Below, one piece after another: positions 1-9,812 of a stretch of 64,000 nucleotides of DNA. Positions within the stretch are counted from its first letter, which is position 1; each line of letters starts with the position of its first letter. Position numbers and translations under genes: made by a program. This DNA is from Ectobius pallidus. Taxonomy: Eukaryota; Arthropoda; Insecta; Blattodea; Ectobiidae. The notes under the pieces are model-generated. The model was not told where the DNA came from. It was given only the letters and a program-made list of their open reading frames with translations, and ran no database searches. Location: positions 152,045,269 through 152,109,268 of the forward strand of contig CAXKWD010000007.1 of assembly GCA_964059195.1 (NCBI GenBank), written 5' to 3'.

Positions 1-35
1 GTCAATGAATAGTGGCGGGCGAAGCCGGGGGCACC
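1..35 (+). repeat. Helitron-like 3' hairpin remnant
   Basis: The GC-rich word GGGCGAAGCC followed by GGGGGCACC matches the terminal hairpin of the Helitron-like element that ends near 1035. The final CTAGT is missing, so this is a degraded or truncated end. Only the left-edge fragment is visible. Confidence 0.3.
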
Positions 36-480
36 AGCAGTAAAATATTGATGATTTAACTCTTGGAATATCGCTGATAATAATAATCCAAATCAATCAC
101 TCCTTCTCTTGAAAAATTGGCATAAGAGAAGATTAAGTCGCCCCCTTACGCTCCAAACAATGCGTTGCTGTTCGCTTGTTATCTCGGCACACCCGATCGT
201 CCCTTCTCTCCAAACTCCCGATCGTACCAAATACAAGCTACCAACCCATACACCAAAATGACAACCCTCTAGCTTACTCGGCAATCCCGACCAGACCACA
301 ATCACCTCTTCACATAATCTAAATAATGCATAACACTATCCACTTAGTTAAGTGCGCGAGCGGAGGCGGCAGCCGAAGCGAAGCGCCCTTGCATTTTCGA
401 ATAATGTACGATACACTGTTTGTCGGTTTCGAAAATGTGGCATATTATATCTTCCACACGTTAGTAAGCCTGTCAACTTT
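36..480. other. No recognised gene
   Basis: AT-rich with a few GC-richer patches (361-390). Short open frames here have no recognisable domain. It may be upstream sequence of the promoter-like block that follows, or cargo of a Helitron whose end lies at 1035. Confidence 0.3.
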
Positions 481-503
481 TGTTCATCTTTTGTTTACCG
501 GTA

Positions 504-610
504 TGACGTCACACTACCAACGTCCAATCACGAGTTTCTATGTAATATGAGGACAGAAGAAGTGGTATAAAAGAAAGTGCATCGCGAGGGAGCGGTGGGT
601 GGGAACATTC
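504..610 (+). promoter_or_regulatory. Promoter-like block: CRE, CCAAT, TATA box
   Basis: Three canonical Pol II elements occur in order and at plausible spacing: a perfect palindromic CRE (TGACGTCA, 504-511), a CCAAT box (about 522-526) and TATAAAAG (566-573). A start site would be expected about 30 bases after the TATA box, in the purine-rich stretch near 595-605. No clear coding exon follows within the next 400 bases. It could drive a non-coding first exon, or be host promoter DNA carried in a Helitron-like element that ends at 1035. The motifs are seen; function is inferred. Confidence 0.4.
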
Positions 611-969
611 ATCCAAGGTGCGACTTAATATTATTTTTTCCCGAAAAATTATATAATTTCTTAAAATTACACTGAATTTATCAAATAAAATTCACATCTC
701 ATTCATCTGTCAACAAACAGTTGAAAAACGCCATTATCCACCGCCGTCTCGAGAATTACACACGAGAATTAGCCTATACAGTTTAGAAGGCAGTGGATCA
801 CAGTTATCTTTGGAACTACATAATCGAATCTGAGATCGTTTTCCCAGGTGGCAATTTCTAATCGTGGAATGTACTCTAAAGCCGGAATTTTAGCTGTTTC
901 ATTAATTATTAATGGTTTAGTTTAAGAATGATTCGCGTGCAAGTGTTAATAAATATAATGCTTTAATAA

Positions 970-1035
970 TTATTATACTATTAATTTCTAATTTTTCAAT
1001 TAATTATCGTGGGCGAAGCCGCGGGCACATCCTAG
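970..1035 (+). mobile_element. Helitron-like 3' terminus
   Basis: An AT-rich run leads into the GC-rich imperfect hairpin GGGCGAAGCCGCGGGC and then CTAG followed by T, the usual end of a Helitron inserted at an A/T site. The same end appears on the other strand at 5647-5680. The 5' end of this copy was not located; it may lie left of the promoter-like block. Confidence 0.5.
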
Positions 1036-1036
1036 T

Positions 1037-1125
1037 ATGATACATTACCACGCAAAATGGCAGAGACGATAGCGTCTTGGACTCGCATCCGGAAGGTTGC
1101 CCCAGTGTGATTGGGGGATTTTTAA
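1037..1125 (+). repeat. Weak tRNA-SINE-like remnant
   Basis: The stretch around 1062-1110 (GATAGCGTCTTGGACTCGCA) resembles the tRNA-like sequence at 44005-44075, which also sits in an R1 copy. No good B box remains, so this is only a similarity to another repeat in the window. Confidence 0.3.
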
Positions 1126-1129
1126 GGTT

Positions 1130-1605
1130 TATCCAGTGTGCCTGTACGCGCGATAACTCAAACACGCTTTATTGGATTTTCATGAAACTTGGCACACGCA
1201 TTTATAACATCCATGGGATGAAACCTATTGATATTGGATCAGAAATCGGTTGACTGGTACCGGAGTAATACCCAATTTAGTGCCTATTTTATATGGCAAC
1301 ATATTAGAATTTATCAAATGAAAATTAGTTCTCATGACAACATATGGTTTCATAATGTTCATATACGGCTTTGGAAATTGCAATACAGTTAGCTTTGACA
1401 AATAACACTACCCACATATTCCTTCTCGTAGGCTATACTTATCAAACTAGACCTTTGTTCTTCCGTAAGCCCTGCTTAATGAATCGATCTGGAGCTTAAC
1501 TCGGAAATCGATTACAAAAATAACTTATTTTCTGCATATCATAATTGCAATTATCACTGATTAAACAAAAGGATTCTGGCACTTCGCTGTATCAGTTTAC
1601 CTGAT
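1130..1605 (+). repeat. R1 family copy, plus strand
   Basis: Contains the R1 unit: GCGATAACTCAAA, a 'CATGAAACTTGG' block, 'GACTGGTACCGGAGTAAT' and 'CAATTTAGTGCC'. The R1 3' part ends in CTGGCACTT...CAGTTTACCTGA. It matches copies at 43629-44345 and 55838-56998. No coding capacity is visible; R1 appears to be a non-autonomous element. Confidence 0.75.
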
Positions 1606-1815
1606 TATTTTAAAGATTTTGACTAGTAAACTTGATGGGACTGGGCCCTTCTCTTATGAAAATAAAAATTCGCCAAGCCGTGGTGCCATAGTAATTAATG
1701 GGTGTATGTAATCTGCGCCACGGTTGACACCGAATTTGATATAGAATAAAAATGAGATGTGTAAACTGCGCCACGGAGATATGTAGATGCACTTCTCCAG
1801 TTCCACACAAGTGCC

Positions 1816-1983
1816 TACATAAAACTGATAAGTATTGAAGAAGGGATACCTGTAAGAAGAACAGCTAAAATCAATGACAAGTATTCTCGTCTACTCAAGT
1901 GGAGGGAACAATATATAAACAATGAAATATCCCGTTTTGATTTTATTAAGAAGGCGTCATATGAGAACAAAGTGCTCATGTAA
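1816..1983 (+). pseudogene. Possible coding remnant inside inverted-repeat element
   Basis: An uninterrupted frame runs from about 1816 to the TAA at 1981-1983 and lacks a start codon. The peptide is charged and contains RRTAKINDKYSRLLKWREQY and ends FIKKASYENKVLM. It looks more protein-like than the surrounding AT-rich translations. I do not recognise it. It could be the C-terminus of a transposase belonging to the enclosing inverted-repeat element. Immediately downstream a sequence of about 50 bases is imperfectly duplicated (about 1977-2075). Confidence 0.3.
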
Positions 1984-2081
1984 AAAAATTAGGGTAGTGT
2001 TTTTAACAATTTTATAAGTGACGAAGCGTTCATGCAAAAGAAATTAGGGTATTGTTTTTAACATTTTTAAAAATGACTAAT

Positions 2082-2496
2082 GGCCGGTTTCTCTAAACTC
2101 GCGAATTACCTATGGGTAAATTACCCAATGGACAGAATTTACACAATAACACCACACAAACACAAATAATTTAAAGATAGCAATCACATACACTTGTGAC
2201 GAGTTTCTAGATAAATGTCCTCTGAGTAAATATGAAAATGACAGAAGAAATGTTCCTACAAACTCAGGCTAGATCTTTCCAAGGGTAAATCGTTGGGTTA
2301 ATTTATCCTTTCATGGATGGCTGGATAAAATTTAACCTCTTTGTAGGATCAATAACAATGAGAATCAAAGCCTTCTGAATTAAATTAACTGTACAACTCC
2401 AAGGCCTTGCTCATTATATCATTGTGGTTGAAATGGGACTAATTTGTCCATGGATAATTTACCCATAGGTAATTCACAAGTTTGTAGAAACCGGGC
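2082..2496. mobile_element. MITE with ~40-bp inverted ends
   Basis: The left end (CCGGTTTCTCTAAACTCG, then AATTACCTATGGGTAAATT) is repeated inverted at 2455-2496. The interior is non-coding. It is nested in the two-tier element. No clear target duplication is visible, so the superfamily is open. Confidence 0.65.
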
Positions 2497-2667
2497 ATAA
2501 GCCTAACATTTTTAACCACAGCTATGCAATTCCATAGCCAGTCCTAAGTCTGGAGAAGTGGGAAGGAAAATGTTAGTGCGTTAGTATGAAGGTGACGCCA
2601 TTTAAATGTCGGTGGCGCAGTTTACATCGTGTAGGTTGGGGGAAAAGGTAGAAGTGGCGCAGATTAC

Positions 2668-3178
2668 CTTTTCTCGTAGTTAATAAACACTGTTGTGGGG
2701 GATTCGCATAATATTGTTAGTCGGGAACACGTCACTGGAATCGGAGTGTTTGGCACGTCCACCCCAACAACATTTGCGTTACCCTAACTTCATTTTGCAA
2801 GTTGTACGACTACTCCTCCCCATCATTCAAAGTGTCAGGATAGTAGGTCAGTAGTATTGCGAAATCGTTTGCGAAAGGGGTGCGTTTTAGCAACATACAA
2901 TGCGGGTGTCTGCGGAATTTACTCACCCTCCGGGAAGGGCAGCTCAGCAAGCTCATGCACAATTGCGAATTTTTTTTTTGCCAGCTGGAGCTGATTTGCA
3001 TGTCCAGTCAGTCCTCTAGAGACAGCTGCAAGTCCCTGGTTTGAAACTCCGTCTGGCCAGTTCTGTTTAAAATTTGCATCGTGGTGTTGCTGGTTCGAGT
3101 GTTGCAATTACATTTTTCTAAGTGATGTGTTTTTGTTACAAATACATTTAATTTTTAATTTCCTGGAAATTTTAAAAT
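2668..3178. other. No recognised gene
   Basis: Mixed-composition sequence with a T-run at 2970-2978. The overlapping minus-strand open frames show no domain. I see no repeat end or RNA gene. Confidence 0.3.
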
Positions 3179-3179
3179 A

Positions 3180-3225
3180 CAGTAGAACTCCGTTATCCGA
3201 ACACCAAATATCCGGATCAATTTTT
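3180..3225 (+). mobile_element. pogo/Tigger-like terminal fragment
   Basis: CAGTAGAACTCCGTTATCCG after TA matches the left terminus of the Tigger-like element at 43499 (CAGTAGAACTCCAATTGTCC). The right partner is not nearby; the fragment runs directly into retrotransposon coding sequence. Confidence 0.5.
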
Positions 3226-3243
3226 GGACAATTTAGAAATTAA

Positions 3244-4290
3244 TTGTTAGATGTGCTTACTGGTCGGGAAGAACATAATCTGAGTGTGTTCGAAAACTGG
3301 GTGCTTAGGAAAACATTTGAGCCTAAGAGAGCTCAAAATGGGGACTGGAGAAAACTGCATAACGACGAGCTTCATAACCTGTACTCTTCACCGGATATAG
3401 TAATGGTAATTAATAGGGACCGGATTTTTAGGTTTTTAAAAACACTGTTTTAGGTTTTCCATTAGGTGAAATAGTTTTTTTTAGGTTTTTGTCCAAAATA
3501 TCGTTTTCGGGTAGAAAAATTGGTTTAATGAATTTGAATGTGCTACATAGGATTCAATACATAATACTTGTAAAGTTTAACTTAACAAAATTTACTTAAA
3601 TTTGTGTAAACTTGCTTTAGGACAATATTATACAATTGAAGAAAGAAAGCATAAACAATCAAAAGAAGCAGTGAAAATAAGATTGTCTCACATTTCCTGG
3701 TTACACTATATCACTAAATATCTTTCAAGATTCTCAACTGTGAAGTTCTTCCTGTTATCTCTTAGAATACATTTGAAGGCAGAAAATGCACTTTCAACCT
3801 CACATGACGTCAGCAATAGTTGTTCGTACGAATATTTTAAAAGGAATACGCCGGTACTCTTACACTTCCTCTCATGGTAGTGTCATCCTAGACGACATTG
3901 GATTGAACGAAACGCTGGTGCTATTAATTTCAACTCTACAAAAATTGTCTCTCCGCAGAATATCGATTTATCAACTGACAAGCAAAAAAGACAAAAAAAG
4001 TAGCCTAAATTAGATACTTTAGGTTTTATATCCCGTTTAGGTACATTTAGGTTTTTATACCCCATTTAGGTATTTTTAGGTGCCACAGAATTAATGTGGG
4101 TGAATCCTATGGACATGATTCAAAAAAGTGTATAATCGCTTTTTCTTTTGGAAGTAAGGAAAAAAATAGGTAAAAACCTAAGAATCCGGTCCCTAGTAAT
4201 TAAATCAAGGAGGATGGGCATGTTGCACGAATGGGGAGGAAAGACATATTAAAAGTATTGACTGGGAAACCCAAAGAAAGCACACGCACT
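3244..4290 (+). pseudogene. Non-LTR retrotransposon 3' coding fragment, split by hAT element
   Basis: The translation includes REEHNLSVFENWVLRKTFEP and GDWRKLHNDELHNLYSSPDI. These match the region just after the reverse transcriptase in insect endonuclease/RT retrotransposons (usual form FENKVLRKIFG..EWRKLHN.ELH.LYSSPDI). After an insertion at 3414-4195 the homologous frame resumes (IKSRRMGMLHEWGG, then YWEGN-like residues) and decays by stops. It is a dead 5'-truncated copy with no catalytic RT motif present. The lineage name is not certain. Confidence 0.75.
3414..4195. mobile_element. hAT-like element with 8-bp TSD
   Basis: Terminal inverted repeats TAGGGACCGGATTTTTAGG and its inverse at 4177-4195 are flanked by the perfect 8-bp duplication GTAATTAA (3406-3413 and 4196-4203). 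Short TTTAGGTTTTTA-type words recur near both ends, as in hAT subterminal repeats. The interior has a 92-residue open frame (3602-3880) that I cannot assign to a transposase. The element interrupts a retrotransposon fragment, so it is the younger insertion. Confidence 0.85.
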
Positions 4291-4828
4291 AGCTTGTACC
4301 GAATCGAAATTGTGTTTTTAATCAATAGCCATTTATGTTATTTCAATTTCCAAACAAGTTACACTGTATAAAATAATGTGGTTTTTGTTCTGTCCACTGG
4401 CAGCATGTGACGTATTAATCGCTACACGTTGATTACTGTATTTCCAGTAACGAGCTGACGTTTTATCGGATAAAATTGCATCCTTGTGTTAATATTATAA
4501 GATAAACGATCGTGATTGGTCTATATCTGAGAAATTGATAAACCTTATTGATAAATATCAAACACGCGGCGTATGGTTGGAATAGTCACAATTGAGTTGA
4601 TTTTCTGCACCGATTTCGCATTCAAAAGTAGTTTCTATAAATATTAACACTTTAAAAATATTTTTTAAAATTATTTGTAAATGCATATACACAAAGGTAC
4701 GTACAATCATTAAAATATCTGCAAATTTAATTGAGTTCCTTTTGAAAAGAACAATTTTTCGTAAATTTCGTGCAAGTAATGACTAGAAGCAATAGGCTAC
4801 TGTTCACACGAACAGAAGACGGTTGCCG
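4291..4828. other. No recognised gene
   Basis: AT-rich sequence with no domain-bearing frame, no clear terminal repeat and no RNA gene. Confidence 0.3.
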
Positions 4829-4830
4829 TG

Positions 4831-5095
4831 AATTCCGGGGTGTGCGGGTAAAGAGAGTTAAGTCCACCATCCTAAAAAAATTGAGATATGTCCAAAGAGT
4901 TAAAGATAAAAATGTTCTCTACATTTGTGTTAAGTCCAGTAAGTCATATTCAAAATTGTACGGTAGTTATGGATGTGTTCCTGATGGGTTTATCCATCTC
5001 TAAAGCTATGTTGGGCTGGTATAGTGTGTTAAGTCACTCTAATTCTCAGTAACAAGAAAGTGGACTTAACTCTCTTTGCCCGCGCACCCCGGAAT
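4831..5095. mobile_element. Short palindromic MITE
   Basis: The arm from AATTCCGGGGTGTGCGGGTA through AAGAGAGTTAAGTCCAC (4831-4867) is inverted almost perfectly at 5060-5095. The word GTTAAGTC recurs four times between and within the arms. A 77-residue frame reads through it without recognised similarity. The target duplication is not clear. Confidence 0.7.
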
Positions 5096-5610
5096 TTTTC
5101 ACTGCATTGTCTTAAAAAACTTTTCGAGTTATCAAAAGAATTCTGAAAAATAAAACTTACGGGAAAGGAGCGTTAAACCAACGCTTACTTATTTACAGTC
5201 CTAACTCCGAAAATAATGAAGATACCGACAAAGTTTCCCCCCCCTAACATAAATATAAACGTTCAATTTTCTTTTTTTTTAAATACTGAAAAACTACTTT
5301 TTTTTAATCTTCAAACCAGAACATAACGATAGAATTATGCTATTCATGTACATCTGACAGCAAGAATCATATAAATAATTGCCGGACTGCCAAGAAAACA
5401 GTTGATGCAGTGATTACGCGCACAGCATATTTCTTATACCGTATTGTGTAATTTTATATTAATTTTAAAATTTTCTTATATAATTTATTTACCACCGTTT
5501 TATTGCAAAACTATATCTTAAAAGAAGTATACCTCAGGGTACATTATCTATTCAAGGGTTATTCTTTTACACCCGAAATTTTGAACGATTCACTACTTAG
5601 CCTATATTTT
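5096..5610. other. No recognised gene
   Basis: AT-rich, with homopolymers near 5240 and 5270-5310. No coding, repeat-end or RNA signal was identified. Confidence 0.3.
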
Positions 5611-5646
5611 ATTTAGTAAGATATATCACTACGAGCATATAATGAA
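5611..5646 (+). repeat. 36-bp direct repeat, left copy
   Basis: The 36 bases starting ATTTAGTAAGATATATCACT and ending AATGAA occur here and exactly at 6484-6519, bracketing the Helitron-like element. Confidence 0.9.
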
Positions 5647-6484
5647 CTAGCATGTGCCCGCGGCTTCGCCCGCGATAATTATTTCAAAAATTAAAAATCA
5701 AGAGCATAATAGTAAAATCATAATATTTATTAACTCCTAAATCACGTGGACTACATGTCACGATTAGATAGCGTCACTTGGTAAAAGCGACCTCAGATTC
5801 GAGTTCCTTGGCCCAGAAAACCTCTGTATAGTGAGATTCGTCCAAATAAAACAACGTTTGACAATATTTAGGGCTTACAACATTCAAGCGATCGCGAAAG
5901 TTTTATTTTCAAGGTATGACAAAATCAGCCAAAGCCAACTGTAATTCATTTGACATTGAAATGTATAATTGAAAACTTATGTTTTGAAAACGCAAAAAAT
6001 GCACGTTTTTTGCCCGTTTTTCACTCATAACTCACGAACGAAAACTAAAATTAAAATTCCGGCTTGGAGGTGCATTTTCCGACCCTTCAGCCCACCTATG
6101 TTTAAAATTTCAGATCTCTGCGTTCAGTAGATTTCGCTGGACATCGAGGACAATTCCTTTTATTAATATAGATAATATGAATTATAATGATACCTTCTCT
6201 AATTTGTCAAACATCCATTTCATTTAATCCAAACCCACCTATACCATTGGCAACAATATGTTCTGTGAATTTGTTTCGATAATTCTATGTAAAAAGGGCT
6301 TAAGTATTTTTAAAAACATTTAATTTTTGGCATATAGAATCAGAATTTTTCAAAATCCCTTCTTAGTGAGCACCTACATTATGAAACGAAGGTACTATCA
6401 AAATTCCAAGTCTCTACCTGTTATAGTTTAGGCTGTACGTTGATTCCTGTCAGTCAGGACAAAGCCTTTTATATATATAAGAGA
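5647..6484 (-). mobile_element. Helitron-like element, minus strand
   Basis: Read on the minus strand it begins TCTCTTATATATATAAAAGG and ends with the GC-rich hairpin GCGGGCGAAGCCGCGGGC, CTAG, then T. The 5' part is closely similar (opposite strand) to the 5' part of the element at 49174-50041, including the 'GTCCTGACTGA' and 'AGAGACTTGGAATTTTGA' blocks. No Rep/helicase coding is present, so it is non-autonomous. Perfect 36-bp direct repeats flank it (5611-5646 and 6484-6519), which is unusual for a Helitron. Confidence 0.7.
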
Positions 6485-6519
6485 TTTAGTAAGATATATC
6501 ACTACGAGCATATAATGAA
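6484..6519 (+). repeat. 36-bp direct repeat, right copy
   Basis: Exact match to 5611-5646. Helitrons do not make target duplications. The bracket therefore suggests insertion into an existing duplication, or a repair-associated copy. Confidence 0.9.
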
Positions 6520-6527
6520 TACACAAT

Positions 6528-7430
6528 GATAAAGTGAGATGAACTGATTTAACCAAGTGTCAGAATGCCTTTGTTTAATCAGTGATAATTGCAATTATGT
6601 TATGCAGAAAATAAGTTATTTTTTAAATCGATTTCCGAGTTAAGTTACAGCATAGGCGTACCGAGGGGGGGGGGGGGTTTTGGGGGTTTGAACCCCCCCC
6701 CCATTGATTAAAAAAAGGAAAATTGTCTAATTTTTTAAAGTCTGCCCATAAATTACTTAATACAAGACATAAAGCGTGGGAAGCTTAAAACTCGTTATTT
6801 TGCGTCTTAATTTTTAAAATTTTCCTTTTAGGACCCCCGGAAGCTTAAAACTCGTTATTTTGCGTCTTAATTTTTAAAATTTTCCTTTTAGGACCCCCGG
6901 AAGCTTAAAACTCGTTATTTTGCATCTTAATTTTTAAAATTTCCCTGGGGAGGACTTCCGGACCCCCCTCTCCCTGGGGGGTATTCCATACCCCTCAGAC
7001 CCCGCGGATGTTATAACCCCCCCCCCATATGGTCGGCCTGGTTACGCCTATGAGTTACAGATCGAGTTATTTAAGCAGAGCTTACGGAAGAACAAAGGTC
7101 TGTTTGATTCTTAATGTCAACATTTCACAAAATGCACTGACAATAATATTAATGACGTAAGCGTAGTCCTACGATTCGCTGACAAATTTGTTTCAGGTTT
7201 AAAGCAGCCGTATAGGTTAGGAATGAATTAAATTTAGTCTGAAATCAATCTGTCAGGAATTACATTACGTCTATTGCTTGCACAGGAGCATTTTTAAACC
7301 GAAAAGTATTCGCAATAAAACATAGGCTAATGTAGATATAATGTAAATAGAATGTACAGTATTATATCAACAGCAACTGCGTTATTGAACGGCTAGATAA
7401 GCGATCGTCAATGTGATACTTTATCTTAAG
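6528..7430 (-). repeat. R1 family long copy, minus strand
   Basis: Begins with a degraded R1 3' end (AACTGATTTAACCAAGTGTC), continues through TTGTTTAATCAGTGATAATT and GCTTACGGAAGAACAAAGGT, then the long-form block GTCAACATTTCACAAAATGC shared with 16621 and 29257. Interrupted by the hAT MITE at 6651-7052. Confidence 0.65.
6651..7052. mobile_element. hAT-like MITE with 8-bp TSD and 60-bp tandem units
   Basis: Ends CATAGGCGTACCGAGG and its inverse (GGTTACGCCTATG) are flanked by AGTTACAG (6643-6650, 7053-7060). A G-run and C-runs flank the interior, which has two identical 60-bp units (6781-6840, 6841-6900) and a third diverged at its end (from 6901), each starting near AAGCTTAAAACTCG. A second copy lies at 34026-34353 with fewer units. 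Non-coding. Confidence 0.85.
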
Positions 7431-7484
7431 GATATTGTGGGCTATGCAATATTATTGTAGCATGTTATACCCATTAGAAAAATA

Positions 7485-8000
7485 AAGAGTGCGTGGAACG
7501 CCACGCGACAGAAGTAAAACTTTATTTTATTTTTTCAATTTTTGATTATTGGATTTTTTCAATTTTGCATTTTTGGACTTTTCAGTATTGGGTTTTTGGA
7601 CTTTTTCATTTTGGATTTTGGATCTTTGAATTTTTAATTTTTGATTTTTTAAATATCGATCTTTGAATTGTTTATTTTTTATTTTTAAAATTTTTTATTT
7701 TTTTATTTTTAAATTTTAAATTTTATTATTTATTAAATTTTGGATGTTATAATTTTTTTTTTTTTTTTAATTTTGGAAATTATTTTTTAATTTTGGATTT
7801 GCGCGGTACTGAACCTCCGGGTTCCATAAAATAGATAATATACCTTTAGATTGCTTAGGAATTGACTATTGCCATTGAGGAAGTAAGGTCTGAAAAATGT
7901 CCTTTCATTACTCCTAATCATTGAGTTAATTGTTTTCTGTGCAGTCCGCACCGAAACAAGTAAGTAATTTCGTTCGGTTTTGAGTGTGACGGTTTTAGTG
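7485..8000 (+). repeat. T-rich degenerate minisatellite element
   Basis: Starts with GTGCGTGGAACGCCACGCGA and ends with the conserved segment GTGCAGTCCGCACCG. Between them lies about 300 bases of degenerate TTTTGGATTTTTCAA units. The same arrangement occurs inverted at 39470-40110, so this is one dispersed element with a fast-evolving core, not chance low complexity. Confidence 0.65.
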
Positions 8001-8304
8001 TGACTGATTTCCCGATTTACACTCTACCGCCACTAAAGAAGTTTTACATCAAAAATAATATTGTTTGTATGCTGTCAAATGGACAAATAATAACATTTAT
8101 GTAAAGTGCCAGCTGGATAGAACTTCTGGAATTGATAGCATGCTCTTTAATAAGTAATTTCACTTTTTTTTCTACTTACAGAAACTGATACATCTGAAAA
8201 GTGTCATTTTTACATTAATTACGGGAGCTCGGCCGCTGATTGGCCGTCCGCGAGCCAATAAAAATGCTTCTTGTATTCGGATAACGCAGATTATATTATA
8301 ATAG
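8001..8304. other. No recognised gene
   Basis: AT-rich, with a GC-richer patch around 8220-8255 (GAGCTCGGCCGCTGATTGGC). No domain-bearing frame or repeat boundary identified. Confidence 0.3.
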
Positions 8305-8515
8305 ATGTGACCGTAAATTAGTCCTTATTTTGTTACCGGTTAACGGATTTGGTTCAAAATATGTAGGCTTCTTCCCATGAACGTTATAAATGCGTATACC
8401 AAGTTTCATGAAAATCGATGAAGCGTATTTGAGTTATCGCGCGTACAGACAGACTGATGGACATTTTCCCGTCCACCACACATTCTCAGAAATTACCATA
8501 CTGGAACTTAATAAA
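8305..8515 (-). repeat. R1 family fragment, minus strand
   Basis: Shows the R1 words ACCGGTTAACGGATTTGGT, CTTCTTCCCATGAACGTTAT, GTTATCGCGCGTACAGACAG and CCATACTGGAACTTAATAA in inverse order. Only the 5' unit is present. Confidence 0.75.
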
Positions 8516-9135
8516 AATACAAATTATTTTAAATAAAAAGAAAGAATGAAAGAAAGAAAAAATAATACCTTAAAAACTAGAAAATGTGTAGAGTTATTTG
8601 TTATGGTTATTTATTGAAATTAATAAAATGTTACGAAGAAAACAGAACTTTTGTATATTATCTTAAATTGATATCTTTTCCGTGTATTTTACCTCTCTAT
8701 AAAAAATAAAAAAACAACGCAAAGCAGTTTGATATCTCCGCCTCCTTCATAATATCAAAGGAAAAGAAGTTGATTTTTTCTTTATGCAGCCTACTCTGTA
8801 TAACTTCCTGTAAAGTTATATTTTTCCTTTTCAGCATTTTTTTCTTTTGTAGCAATATTTCTCCAACTTTGTGTAACTTGTACGTGATTTATTTCCTTTT
8901 CAATTAATCGGAGTTTCTGGGCTTTATTCAGTATCTGCGTATCCATAGCAACGAGAGCAAAACGTAGAATAAATATCTGTGAATCGAATGCCGTATTAAG
9001 TGTTGAAGGTTTCACAATTCTTTCAATACCTTTATGCTATATTAGAAAGAAATATTTAAGAAATTCTCACGTAAATACAAACAATGTACTGACCTACAAC
9101 TCCATGGCATTCATGGCAAGGAATCAAAAGAAATA
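8516..9135. other. No recognised gene
   Basis: AT-rich, with purine-rich AAAGAA runs near 8540-8560. A 74-residue minus-strand frame (8791-9015) has Lys/Glu-rich composition but no recognised motif. Confidence 0.3.
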
Positions 9136-9175
9136 AAATCAGGTAAACTGATATAACAAAGTGCCAGATGGAGTT
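9136..9175 (-). repeat. R1 terminal fragment
   Basis: AAATCAGGTAAACTGATATA followed by ACAAAGTGCCAG is the R1 3' end on the minus strand, seen also at 16448 and 44310. Only about 40 bases remain. Confidence 0.6.
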
Positions 9176-9423
9176 ATTACGCCATATTTCACATGCTTCT
9201 GATAATGGCACAGACTTTGTATTACGAATATTGTTATATAGGCCTATAGACAACATAAATACTTATTATTAATAGAGTACCCTATTTAAATATTATAATA
9301 ATACGTTTGTAAGCAATTCATTAGCAGTAATGTAAATAAATACCTTCACAAACTATAAATCACAATTACTACCACCGTATGGGTCTAACAAAATACTGAC
9401 AAATATTTATATTATTATTATTG

Positions 9424-9812
9424 ATCCCATTCTAGTTTGATCCTAGTCAAAACAAAGGGGAGGAGAACTCACAGAGAGTTCGCGGAAAATTCTCATCATG
9501 TGACAAAACGTGATTGGTTAATGTCATTAGCATGCGCCATTAGCAGGGTGTGGCTAACGAGTGTTCGTAAGTTCATGCAACAATAATATCAACATTTACA
9601 CGTGAAATAACAAACTCTCACTGGCATCGTCATCATTATAGTATATCAATTAACAAACAAAACAAAGGATTCGTCGTTCACGACGACCCTGCGGGTGAGT
9701 TGTACTGAGAATAAACAAACTAACATTAATCACGGTAAACACGTGCATTCTCACGTGCGGGCTATGACAGCCACGCCTCTTTGTTTTGAACAGGATCGTT
9801 CTTAAATGGGAT
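9424..9812. mobile_element. MITE with ~45-bp imperfect inverted ends
   Basis: Left end ATCCCATTCTAGTTTGATCC followed by TCAAAACAAAGGGG is inverted at the right end (CCTCTTTGTTTTGAACAGGATC...AATGGGAT, to 9812). Interior is non-coding with CACGTG-type palindromes near 9598 and 9740. Target duplication not resolved. Confidence 0.6.

Larger units (their letters stand above)
1708..2667. mobile_element. Two-tier inverted-repeat element
   Basis: GTAATCTGCGCCAC at 1708-1721 is perfectly inverted at 2654-2667. A second pair, GTAAACTGCGCCAC at 1761-1774, is perfectly inverted at 2612-2625. The two pairs differ in the middle bases, giving nested inverted ends. The interior holds a 55-codon open frame and another MITE (2082-2496). 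Probably a DNA transposon with doubled ends, but the superfamily is unknown and no target duplication was found. Confidence 0.5.

Noticed and set aside
3790..3815. Second CRE promoter at TGACGTCA near 3804
   Set aside because: No TATA or CCAAT at useful distance and it lies in a transposon interior.
3602..3880. Host exon in the 92-residue frame
   Set aside because: Inside a hAT-like element with a perfect TSD; no splice borders; no recognised domain.
7485..8000. CRISPR-like or regulatory array
   Set aside because: Units are degenerate, without spacers or constant length; an AT minisatellite.
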